Assembly (NCBI RefSeq): GCF_964340395.1
Contig: NC_135564.1
Coordinates: 2,505,501 to 2,569,500, forward strand
Direction of reading: 5' to 3'
Source: Glandiceps talaboti
Taxonomy: Eukaryota > Hemichordata > Enteropneusta > Spengelidae
Length of the DNA: 64,000 nt
How positions within the stretch are numbered: the stretch's first letter is position 1; every line of letters starts with the position of its first letter. Made by a program: the position numbers and the translations under genes. Below, one piece after another: positions 19,586 to 29,519 of this stretch. A model generated the notes under the pieces. That model was not told the DNA's origin. It was given only the letters and a program-made list of their open reading frames with translations, and searched no databases.

Positions 19586-19861
19586 CACCTAGTGTTGCAT
19601 TCCATGCATTCATATGTTTGTACGATATAAAAGATTTTAATGTTGCAAAAGTTAGTCGATGGTTTTTACAGTATCATTATTAATATTATTATTTTGTCAT
19701 ATTTATTATTATATTTAGTTGTTATCTTGTACTTGTATTTGCAAAACGAGTTGAAGCGCAAACTTTATTTTCGAGTGATAAGTTGCTGGAAAAAAAAGTA
19801 ATTAATAATGCAATATTTGAAACGATAGAACCAACTTTTCTAAATATTTGTAACAAAACTT

Positions 19862-20190
19862 AAAGTGGCCATATGGATGAGGATTGGGTATTTATTTTGG
19901 ATTTTTAATTCGTAAAACAATTTTATCATGGCGTCCTACTTGAAAAATCAATGTGAAACGACATTGTCTAATCTGTGTTTGTACATTGCAAAGAGCTGAA
20001 AAATGTGTGAAAATGTTTATTTACGTACAAGAACAAACGTTTTACACGTTTATTGATTTTTGCAATTTATTGAGTTACAAAGACTTGGTATACTATGTGT
20101 TGTGTCACACGTTGATTTTTCAAGTAGGACGCTGTGATAACATTGTTTTGTAAATTAAAAATACAAAATAAATACCCAATCCTCATCCAT
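19862..20190. mobile_element. Long-TIR palindromic MITE, copy 2 (right end clipped)
   Basis: Starts AAAGTGGCCATATGGATGAG after a TTAA-type flank. The inner palindrome is more diverged than in the other copies. The right end stops at CCTCATCCAT, so the last 12-15 bp of the inverted repeat and its TTAA are missing. Same family as 9871-10199 and 63153-63506. Confidence 0.9.
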
Positions 20191-21443
20191 AGGATGCAAC
20201 ATTAATTTGGGAACGAAACATGAACATTCGAGGACATAACTTTTTTTTTGCTTGACGGAAGTAGGACTGCATGACGGCAGATTATATATCCCACAATCCT
20301 CGGCACACTCTTGGCGGCTATTTCAACTTTCGTGAACAGCACGGTGCACTCTCTGAACGCATCAAGTGGTAGAAATTATGCCCCAAAACATATATTTTTT
20401 GCATAAACTCAGCTTGTGCCCTTTTAAAACAATTGAAATATTGTACTTTGTGTATTTATTTAGGTAATTTCATGTGTATTTCAACTTGAAGTACTGTGTA
20501 TCCTACCCCACCCCACCCCCACCCCCGGCTGTGTGTAATAGAGCGTCGTGAAATATTGACAGTATGGGATTGGAGTTTTATAAAGTCTTTATATATTTCC
20601 CCAAATAAAACATTTTATTTTAGCAAATAGAGGGGCGGATGATTGTCAATAGCAGTTTGTTTTTAATTTAATATTCCCTGTATTTCTCTATATACTTCTA
20701 TAGATGCTTTTTTTAAGTGGCTCAGGCTGGCGGAATATTTTGTGAATTTTGCTAAAATATCAATGTTTTGCATAACATGATCACGATAGTTATTTTTAGA
20801 AAGTGTTTGCAAAGCTCAAATTCGCGTCTGTACCTGTGTGCTATTGTGATATATACAAGAGATAGTGCAGTATGTGGGGTCTATGGTGTAGTGACACTCA
20901 CATTTTTATTGTCTTCTGTAACCCAGTCATGTGATACATAGTTCACCTGTACGTATAAACAAAGTGTTAGCTTACACCTAACGACCAATACCTGGCTTTT
21001 GTCAACAAACAGTTAGACTCAATTACTTTATTATCTCACACTATTATAATAATCTGGGGTAGTATACAAAAGTTTTGTATGTGAAAGAAGCTTTGTAGTG
21101 AATAGCGAACGATTTGGATATAAAAGACGACAGAATCACCAACACGTCGCGTCGCTGCGCTGCTTGCCGTCTCTCTCCAACGTCTATTCTGTATAATACC
21201 GGTATCAGGTGCAGTGTTACCATCCGAATAGTTTACAATTCCAACAAACACAGTGACAGTAATATGACAACAGAACGAAACCCTGTCCGTTTGCTGTTAT
21301 TTTGAAGTTAGGAATCCTTCCAAGCCCTGGCGAGAGAGGTCCTTTGATGTTTGCGATATTTATTACAAGGTACAAGACACGCATGGACTTGTTCATCCAC
21401 AGGTTGGTGATTGCTGCAGTGTCATTCTGTGCGTCTTTGTAAA

Positions 21444-22568
21444 ATGGCGGCTAGTATAAAGGAGAAGGTAACCAACGACTTTCTGACCTGTAGTATTTGT
21501 AGGGATGTCTATAAGAGTCCGGTAACTTTACCCTGCCTTCACAGTTTTTGTCAGGAATGTTTAGAGTCGACCTTGAGGGCCACAATGTCGGACCGTGACA
21601 CGAACAGCCTACATCAATGTCCACTTTGCAGGAACAGATTTAGACTACCAAGCGGTGGGGTCAAGTCACTGAGAACAAACTTTTTCATCTCAGAGTTGCG
21701 AGATTACTTCAAAGATATTGAAGACGTGGACCCCGAGGCCAGTTGTGTGACATGTCAAAATCCCATTGCGGTCACCCATTGTTTAAATTGTGAACACAGC
21801 TTCTGTGTGAACTGTACGACGGTACATTCACGCAATTCTCTCACCAAAGGTCACCATTTGATATCAATGGAACAATACCAACGACAATTAGCTAGTGACC
21901 CGGAGTCATTGAATCCAGCCATATATTGCGAAAAGCATCCTGGCGAGCCTCTTCAAATGTACTGCGCCTCTTGTGAAATTCCTGTGTGTTCTACCTGTGC
22001 GACTGAGGATCATCCTGACCCCGAGCACAAACAGAAAGATGTGGATGCAGCTGCCGAAGAAGAGAAAAATAAAATGAAAGAATTGACAGATCAGCTAAAT
22101 GACAAACTAAAAACCATAAGTGAAAACTGTGAGGCTTTAAGACATGACTTACAAGAACTGATTCACAGCTGTTATGATATAGATAAACATATTGACTACC
22201 ATTGTAAAATGCTAACCGAATACATCATCAGACAACGTGAGGAGAAGAAATCAGAACTGTATGAAATTTTCAGACGAAAGAAACAACTTTTGGAAACGCA
22301 GCTCCAAATATTTTGCATAGATTTGACAACACTTCGGAGCGCTAGGGAATTCGTTCAACAACCGATCGATTCTTCGAAAGCGGTCTTGTATCTAAAATCC
22401 CTGCCCAATATGAAGCAGTCCGTTGATGATTTGATTGGTAAGGAGATAAAGGCTCATACCAGTGGAGATGGCTACTTAGATTTCTCGCCAAATGTTAGCA
22501 TTTTCGACGAGGACGTCGGTGAACTTCATGCCGAAGAAAACGTCGCTTGGCAGTTTCATGAGACATAG
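21444..22568 (+). CDS. TRIM family protein (RING, two B-boxes, coiled coil)
   Basis: A 374-residue intronless tripartite-motif protein, a probable RING E3 ubiquitin ligase. RING C3HC4 spans Cys16-Cys62 (CSIC...CLHSFC...CPLC), a B-box1-like zinc site about 101-138 (CVTC...HCLNC...CVNC), B-box2 about 162-195 (CEKH...CASC...CSTC...H), then a charged coiled coil about 200-300. No NHL, B30.2/SPRY or other C-terminal module follows before the stop, so it is a coiled-coil-only TRIM (class C-V-like); substrate unknown. I chose the ATG at 21444 (MAASIKEKV) rather than the in-frame one at 21411 because it has a good AAAATGG context and matches the start of the neighbouring paralogue (MASNIKEEV). No direct human orthologue can be named. 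Confidence 0.9.
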   Translation: MAASIKEKVTNDFLTCSICRDVYKSPVTLPCLHSFCQECLESTLRATMSDRDTNSLHQCPLCRNRFRLPSGGVKSLRTNFFISELRDYFKDIEDVDPEASCVTCQNPIAVTHCLNCEHSFCVNCTTVHSRNSLTKGHHLISMEQYQRQLASDPESLNPAIYCEKHPGEPLQMYCASCEIPVCSTCATEDHPDPEHKQKDVDAAAEEEKNKMKELTDQLNDKLKTISENCEALRHDLQELIHSCYDIDKHIDYHCKMLTEYIIRQREEKKSELYEIFRRKKQLLETQLQIFCIDLTTLRSAREFVQQPIDSSKAVLYLKSLPNMKQSVDDLIGKEIKAHTSGDGYLDFSPNVSIFDEDVGELHAEENVAWQFHET

Positions 22569-23353
22569 TTGGCTGTACATACATTACAATGTAGTTACAG
22601 TGTAATGTATGGAATACTTCATAGAAGACCGTAGAAGAATTCCTTAGAAATGTCACACGATGAAAGATTTGAAAATGTCGATGACTAAAACCATGAAATT
22701 ACATAGTAGTGAAACATAACTCATCCAGAATTACTAGTTTTGTAATTATTCTAAGAATATAGTCATTACAGAAGTGGACGAATGGACAAAATCAGAGCAT
22801 TTCGACATATTTGTTTAGTTTTGAATATTACAGCTTGAACTTGGTACCCCTCGGCTAGGGCTGGACATGTAAAAGTTGTGGAATTTCAGGAGCGCCACCA
22901 GCGGTCGTATCCGTGACCACGATCATAGGCCTACATAACCCCACAAAGTTGTCGACGCTTTAATCCCTCTGTTAGCATCATAGTACTAGTGTCCAAAAGT
23001 TTTGATAAACTGTAAAAGTCGCAAAAATATGATTATAACATTTTATTCAAAATCTACGAACCCAAGACGACACGACTCACGGTTTGAAAATGGTGCATAA
23101 AACATAAATCACTGAATTACTTACATAGGTTATAATACTTAAGCTGTTCAATTTTTTTTAGCCTAGTGGTAAACTGTAACTATGCAATTTGTGTAATTCT
23201 AATGAGGATCATCGACCAAGACAGATCGAAAGCTCATTGCTAAAAATAAACTTTCAAATGTTTGTGCTTTATCCTGTGTAAGTCATTTCATCTACCAAGC
23301 TGGTGAATATTATTGGTCATAAGAATCATTGCTCGTTCTTTTGAATTAAAATA

Positions 23354-23439
<86 letters not shown>

Positions 23440-23669
23440 ATGTATGACCGGACATGTAACCACTGGATACCAATATAACAAATCTAATAGTCAAACTTCT
23501 TAACATTCTTAAACTTCTAAAGTATAATATATACTGAAGTGATCTTGGCAATTTACCAGCCAAATCCATCTCAATATAAATGTTTGACTTTTACTATCCG
23601 TTCACTCGTGTCCGGGTTCCTATACGCCATTCTCTTCACCGACTACTGTGAAACCTACCGCTGAACAAG
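22569..23669. other. Non-coding gap between the two TRIM genes
   Basis: No gene is seen. It includes the long GT microsatellite at 23357-23437. The C-terminal half of the upstream TRIM gene is not duplicated here. Confidence 0.6.
23357..23437. repeat. (GT)40 microsatellite
   Basis: About 81 bp of uninterrupted alternating GT between the TRIM gene and its truncated paralogue. Such tracts are length-unstable and can adopt Z-DNA. Confidence 0.98.
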
Positions 23670-24149
23670 ATGGCTTCAAACATTAAGGAAGAGGTAACAG
23701 ACGTGTTTTTGACATGTCGTATTTGCATGGATGAGTACAAGAACCCAAAGATTCTGCCATGTCAAGACAGCTTCTGTGAAACCTGTTTAGAATCAACCGT
23801 TCAGGCAGCCATACATGAGAGAAGCCCGATCAGATGCCCACTATGTAGAAAGGAATTTGTCGTACCGATAGGTGGGGTGAAAGCTCTTAAAACAAATCTT
23901 CTATTATCTTATTTACATGATTACATGAAGAATATCAAAAGTGACGAGGAATTTAGTTGTGATAATTGCCACAATCCGAGTGCAATAATCCACTGTACAG
24001 ATTGTGAACGCAACTTCTGTGTAAATTGCATCACCGTACATACACGGAACTCGTCTTCTCCTAGTCTATCTGCTAGACCTCGGATGTTCTTCCGATACAA
24101 TACGACACATGACCGAACATCGCTATCGAGGATGGAACATCCAAGGTAA
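23670..24149 (+). pseudogene. Truncated TRIM paralogue (RING and first B-box only)
   Basis: A 159-codon frame whose first ~129 residues align with the intact TRIM gene 2.2 kb upstream: start MASNIKEEV, RING (CRIC...CQDSFC...CPLC), GGVKALKTN, and a B-box1-like CDNC...HCTDC...CVNC ending at HTRNSS. B-box2 and coiled coil are absent. The last ~30 codons, up to the stop at 24149, lie inside a foldback element inserted at 24062 with 9-bp direct repeats. In the RING the usual His of the CLHSFC motif reads Asp (CQDSFC), so zinc binding at that site may be weakened. Removing the element does not restore homology: the frame then stops after about 10 codons. Probably a pseudogene, though a short RING-only protein could still be made. 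Confidence 0.8.
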
Positions 24150-24216
24150 GCCCTCACTGCGAACTTCGTTCGCTTATAGTATCGAAAGAAAGTCCGAACG
24201 TCAAGCAGCAAGACTA
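24062..24216. mobile_element. Foldback element with 9-bp target duplication, in truncated TRIM gene
   Basis: A 155-bp element beginning TAGTCTATCTGCTAGAC and ending GCTTGAC-type sequence inverted (..CAAGACTA). The arms match for about 45 bp at roughly 80 percent. It is flanked by GTCTTCTCC at 24053-24061 and 24217-24225. Sequence is unlike the 19.4 kb foldback, but it shares the TAG...CTA ends and the 9-bp duplication. Confidence 0.85.
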
Positions 24217-24225
24217 GTCTTCTCC

Positions 24226-24486
24226 CTTTAAAGCAATGAATGCAACAGTACATATCATGTAAACTACAATTGATGGGAGTTGTTTACCTATTCAGTGTTG
24301 CTCTCTCATTTGCTTTACAACTTAACACATTGAGTCTAGCCAATCAAATGAGAACATTTTGATTTAACAGGTGGTAGTATTTATAATTAGACACACGTGT
24401 GTATTTGGGTGTGGCAGCATTGTGTCTCGTGGTCGGACATCACAGGAGAACCGTCAGTAAAGTGTTCGTCTTCGTTTCCTCGAATT
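24226..24486. other. Non-coding spacer before the Crypton-like relic
   Basis: AT-rich spacer without a gene. The relic's frame is open back to an ATG at 24397, but the 30 upstream codons show no family resemblance. Confidence 0.5.
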
Positions 24487-24998
24487 ATGTCGCTCCAGAA
24501 GTCTGTAGTCGATTGGGATATGGAATATTTGCTATCCCAGGTCGATGTAGATGACGCTGAAGTTTTTAAGTTGACCGACGTCAAAAAGGAATTTCGACGG
24601 TTTCTATCTCCAGTTGACAACACCAAAGTTGAGGAATACCAGAATGCACACGTTCCACCAGCCACGCGCAAAGCAACACTATGGGGTGTTATTGCTGCAA
24701 TAATTGTAGCGTTTGATGTGATTTTGAGGGCTTTTTCGTCTGTTTTTGTGCCTTTTTTCGTTCCGACGTTTAACCCGAATCAAACGCTACAATTCCTCAA
24801 GCAACCACCTTGTTCCGGAAGAATTTTGATGAACAACTCATAACAGAAGGAACAGGTGAAAACAGATCAGCAGTTCAGAGTTGCAAACGTACGAGTGATG
24901 AACAAATAAAAGCCATGTCTGATGTTTTACAACCACCGATGACGAAAGAAATGCAGGTAGGATCTACTCTACGTCTTTCTGAAAGTAGTTCCCGTTAG
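24487..24998 (+). pseudogene. Relic of a Crypton-type tyrosine recombinase (DUF3504-like)
   Basis: Two coding pieces in different frames. The first, 24487-24690 (start MSLQKSVVDWDMEYLLSQ), contains QNAHVPPATRKAT, resembling the N-terminal SAM-like motif (NxNTxKAT) of Crypton recombinases and their domesticated relatives. The second, 24795-24998, reads ATTLFRKNFDEQLI, TGENRSAVQS and CKRTSDEQ, matching the usual C-terminal end (DEQLI..TGHRS..YKRTSEEQ). The catalytic core between them, with the first Arg and Lys, is missing; TGHRS has become TGENRS and the Tyr-like position before KRTS is Cys, so recombinase activity is not expected. A 104-bp foldback sits exactly between the pieces. The family call is from motif memory, not a search. 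It could be a domesticated short protein instead of a dead element. Confidence 0.5.
24691..24794. mobile_element. Diverged copy of the 19.4 kb foldback, inside the Crypton-like relic
   Basis: Shares TGCAATAATTGTAGCG and the following T-rich arm (CTTTTTCGTCTGTTTTTGTG) with the element at 19414. The loop-like TTTAACCCG is the inverse of that element's loop. Terminal arms AATTGTAGCGTTTGAT (24702-24717) and its reverse complement (24779-24794) pair perfectly over 16 bp, but most of the right arm is deleted. No target duplication is seen. Confidence 0.75.
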
Positions 24999-25253
24999 TC
25001 TGTTTAATACAACGCTACAACGAAGGATTCAAAGATTGTTGAGTCATCACAACACGAAGGTTCCGAAATTCGAAGTGTTTAATTACAGGCTTCGGGCACA
25101 AAAATGAGTTTCTAACAGGTCCGGCTTAAGGCCTCAATTTCGTGTTTGATCATAAAAACATGATGCTGGTCGCCTTTGAAAATGTCTGCCCCAACATATC
25201 GAAATATGTAGCCGTTGGATATTTGGAGGATTTTCAACCAGCCTGACGATTAG

Positions 25254-25340
25254 ATGCAATAATTTTAGTGGTAGTTTTTTCTATTTATTTTGAGCTTTTA
25301 TTTTTGTTTTTTGGCCTTTTTTTATCGTTACCGGAAATTT
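25254..25340. mobile_element. Third, degraded copy of the 19.4 kb foldback family
   Basis: Begins GATGCAATAATTTTAGTG and continues with the same T-rich arm pattern, ending ATCGTTACCGG. Only one arm is recognisable, and similarity to the copy at 24691 is patchy. Confidence 0.45.
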
Positions 25341-28300
25341 GCACTAACATTTTTAGTAGTGCGTTTAAACCACGTATTGAAAACAAGTTTTAAAAATATT
25401 TTTCAATATTACTCGAATATTGCGTCGGCATGTAAAATTATTGTCAAGCGCCCCCAATGTTGAGAATTATACAAGAGATGGACATCTCTTTGACTTTGTC
25501 TCTTTGAGGTTTTCGCGATACTTGCGCCCTCAACCGTATATCAATTGTCTTTATAAAGGAGACACGACTTGCATGTACTGCTTTCTGATAATCAAACACA
25601 TTGTTTCTAAATAGGCGATAATAGATCTATTTATTTGACATTATTTCATGGTCAGCCGACTATGCGACATTGTTTCTGCATATTCAAGTGTAAATGTAAG
25701 ATCTAGAACATGAAGCATCAAGTCACGTTTTTTTTTCTGTTGTTGGATGAAGCTGTGTGAATAGTAATGTATCTTTTCAGTCAATGTCTGAGTCACGTCT
25801 GTCTGTTCGTCTGCGATATGTCTGCTCTGTACACGAAGAGCGTGAAGCCTTGACAGAAATGACAGAGCGCGTGTGTATTGTGACAGTACACGGCGATCGA
25901 TATGACAAAAACTCGAAATTTAGGAAATATTCAACATGTCATATAAAACGTGAACGTGCGTTTTTATTTATTGGTAATTAACGTTTAAATGTAATGATCT
26001 ATAAATCTGGTAAAGTAAAGGCTACTACTAGGCAGGGTATGTCTACCTTTAACTATCGCCTTACCTGTATGAAACATGTATGGTCAAATGTCATTTATTT
26101 CATTAAACAATAATGATAATGATATCAAAATTTTCAGAACTAAGTCAAATACATATTGTATCTCCGCTTAATGGCGATATTACTTTTAAATAAAGCGCTT
26201 TTGCAGTTTGTACCCGGTATGGACCTATAACGGCACAAGGTTCTATATACTATCTCAATTCTCAGGGAAGTATATAATACATTGCAGCCCATTGTAAGCG
26301 CATAGGATCGAAAGCAATCTCTATCCTACAAGGTCCCCGATTTAACAGCTAGTTTGACTATAACACACTCGTGGTTCAAATCTTACTCAAGGATACGACG
26401 CTACATGATAGGGCAATAGCAGCCGCGGCGGCAGTATGACATCATAGTTTAACGTTTCCACGGACGTCACAGTTAGAACTTTCAGTTTTCTGTATTCAGC
26501 TATTGAGATGAGTGAGACATCTGCTGGCTGGTTACTATATATAGCTTCCCATAGTACGTGATAGGCGTTTAACCTTTATCAATACGCCTAGCTAAAACAT
26601 GGCCATACAGTGACTCAGTACACTGTGTCTCGATCTAGTTTGTAGATAATTATGACAATATATCCATCTCTAGTCGGATTTGAATTGTTGAATTGTTGAT
26701 GTCTACAAATTAATTAAAGGTAGGTAAAATTATTGTTACGTTGTAGTTATGTATACATGGTCAGAAAAGGTGTCTAATTTATCAAAGCTAAATTTGTCAT
26801 CGTTGCTAAATATCTCGCCACCTATCAGTCTGTTGTCATAGTTTATTTGTATTGCTTATAGACAATGAAAGGGAATGGTACGAACGTGTAAACTGCGTGC
26901 AGTCAATACAGAATACAGTGTCCTCAATACGGTAATTTTATAGATTAATGAACACACGGATAAAAATTTCAAAGACAATTCGTAAATTATTGGGTATTCG
27001 ATAGAGTAGGTATGACGTATTATTCAACTTCAAGTCAAGTGTCAAATTTATGGGCTCCGTTTCGTCAATTTGTCTCTGAACTTAGCTGAAATGAGACGAG
27101 TGTGCATGTAGACAAAGAATCATTCATACAATAGCTAGCTCGGTAGGTAAAAGGTGTACAGTGTGATCGAGATACCTGTAGGCATACATTATTGAATACA
27201 TGTCATTGTACGCACAGTAAACGTTCGACGCCTTCCTGTATCACGATTGATGTACCAGTCAAATGAACATGATATATAACTGTTGCTAAATTTTACTACT
27301 TATTAGGACATTTATTTATACACGTCGTGAGTTTTAAGTTGTTGAGACCAGTGATTTTTCAGTGTGGTCTCATACAATATTTACGTTATTGCGAACAGTA
27401 ATAAATATTGAGTGTGGTAGAATATTAATTATTTAATTCTATTTTCCACTTGTTTATTTGATGTTTTGTTATTTTTTTAAGTTTACATACGTTACGTTCT
27501 TGATTTCTTCACATTCCAATTATATGAAAAAATAATACAGAAGGCCGGCCTCAATACATCACTAGCACTGTGAATAACGTTTGAAATGTACATTCTCGCA
27601 AATCAGTGCTGTTATTTCTTCCGCGACACTGCGAAATGTGTTGAGTTTTGTTTATTGTTAAAGTTATATTTAATTTAGAATGTGATTGTTCGTCATCGCG
27701 TAAAGGGAGGTGGTTGGATTACTCTTATACTGTGTTTGATGCTTAACATCATTAAACAACCCCCCCCCCCACCCGGCGGCCAAGTCATAGACACCGCCAA
27801 AGTAGTCACGTGATATCTAACTTATAAATCGAATGAGAAACCCCACAACTTGAGGAAATGTTCAACATACGGTAATTGTAATTTCAATTGTAATGGAAAA
27901 ACAAATTTGATCAACATTTCTACAAACGCATGGTCGTGTTTGAATTGTGGTTTTATTTACTGTCCTTATTTCGTAAATTTTGTCTTTCTTTTTCACTGTT
28001 GAGACACGGTGATGAGGACAGTAGACTTGTTGTCAGAATCCCTTGTTTGTATTAAGTGACTTGCCCACTGTCTGGATTATTGTTGTTTTTTGGTGTGTAG
28101 TCTTGCGGTCAAAATTCGAACGCCAACACCTCTGATCCAACCTTCGTCGCTAGATGGCGTCGTAACGTATTTACAGCCACCTGTTGATTCGGTCATTCAC
28201 CGTCCGTTGTTGTCGCAGTTATTTTTGTATTTTGTTTTGGTTGAACGTTTTGAGTCGCCATTTTATACATGTGTTATCTACTCACAAAACGCCGTGCATT

Positions 28301-28455
28301 ATGAGCAGAATAGGTTCCTTTTTATGGAAAATGCTCGACGAAATAGCGTGTCATCGCCATAGATGAACAGACAACGTTCAATTTGTTTTTCAAAAGTTGA
28401 TTGACTATTTTCCCAAAATCCAAGTCTCAAAAATGAATCAATTGAATATCAAGAT

Positions 28456-28535
28456 GATTGCACAACTCTTAGCCCATTCAGTTAATTTTCACAACGATTG
28501 TACAACTCTTAGCCCGTACAGTTAATTTTCACAAC
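28456..28535. repeat. 40-bp tandem duplication
   Basis: Units at 28456 and 28496 (GATTGNACAACTCTTAGCCC) differ at only a few bases. Confidence 0.9.
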
Positions 28536-29519
28536 AGAATTTGATAAATTTTGCTTTGGGGTACATTTGAATTTCGCCTTTCACATATATACCCACATTT
28601 GAGTAACATCTAAACAGGTTGCTTCCAATAGGGCGAGAGTAGTTTCAGTGGAATGAATTATGGCCCACGGGTTTCTTATTTTGCATCAATACCTCGCTTT
28701 TACACATCATTTCAATACTACATCAACCCAAAGAACCAAGTTTCGATCCTGACTCGTCAAGCTGTTTTTTGATCATCAATAAGTGGTTAATACTACCGCT
28801 TCTGTGTCATAAATTATAAGCTTACAAGTGATGATATTTGCATCTCCAGTAGCTCAACTTTTGACCTAGCTAATGTCACTAAAGGTTAACCGAACACGAT
28901 GCGGGTCTGTTCTCCAAAATCTCTTAAGAACTTCAGTAGGATCAATTAAGTGCAGTCTATAGTGAAGTTTTACAAGTGAACTTAAGAGCCTACGGGGTTA
29001 CAGCATAGACTTTTGTTTGTATTGATATATTCAGAACGGTTGCAACTACTTTTGTGTCAGGTAAGCAATTTACACTAACTATTTCAGACGCCATAACGAT
29101 GTGACCTGATGTGTATTGAGCAAACGACATGTTATCATGTAAAAGCACTGCCTCCGAATTACACAGACACATATGTTTTAACTAGAAAATCCGGCTTTCG
29201 TGAACGGTCATCATTTTCTGTCAATCGTCTTCGGGTCATGAACATGATCGCTTCTGAGTTAATAGTTGCTATTGGTTATCAATAATTTGCTACCCTTAAA
29301 CCCGATTCCATCGCTCTCCATAACAACGTTATGCCGTATGTGGAACGCAGAAAAATAGGGTATTTTTCTCAGAAACCAAATACCAGTCCGCCATGGCTTA
29401 TTTCGAATAAGCTGTCTTTGGTTGCGCAAACTCACCTAACTAGTTTGGCTGAATTGTATACTGACAGCATTCGTCATAATTTATATTCCGTTTCCGTGTA
29501 GGTCCCAGGAGCTACAGGT

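Larger units (their letters stand above)
18597..21443. other. Non-coding region between tubulin copy 2 and the TRIM genes
   Basis: No supported gene. A 140-codon frame at 18994-19416 starts with a signal-peptide-like stretch but otherwise looks random and ends at a foldback element. The stretch carries that foldback (19414-19585), a palindromic MITE (19862-20190) and a C-rich run near 20506-20527. The promoter of the TRIM gene should lie in its last kilobase; I could not identify its elements. Confidence 0.55.
24999..29519. other. Non-coding region upstream of the MIEAP-like gene
   Basis: About 4.5 kb without a supported gene; open frames stay under about 90 codons with no recognisable domain. 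It holds a diverged foldback arm (25254-25340), a poly-C run near 27761-27772 and a 40-bp tandem duplication (28456-28535). The promoter and 5' UTR of the gene starting at 29520 should lie at the right end. A likely 3' splice acceptor (TTCCGTGTAG) just before 29503 suggests an upstream non-coding exon. Confidence 0.55.

Noticed and set aside
26365-26395. T-arm-like GGTTCAAATC suggesting a tRNA
   Set aside because: No matching acceptor stem, D-arm or anticodon stem could be built around it.
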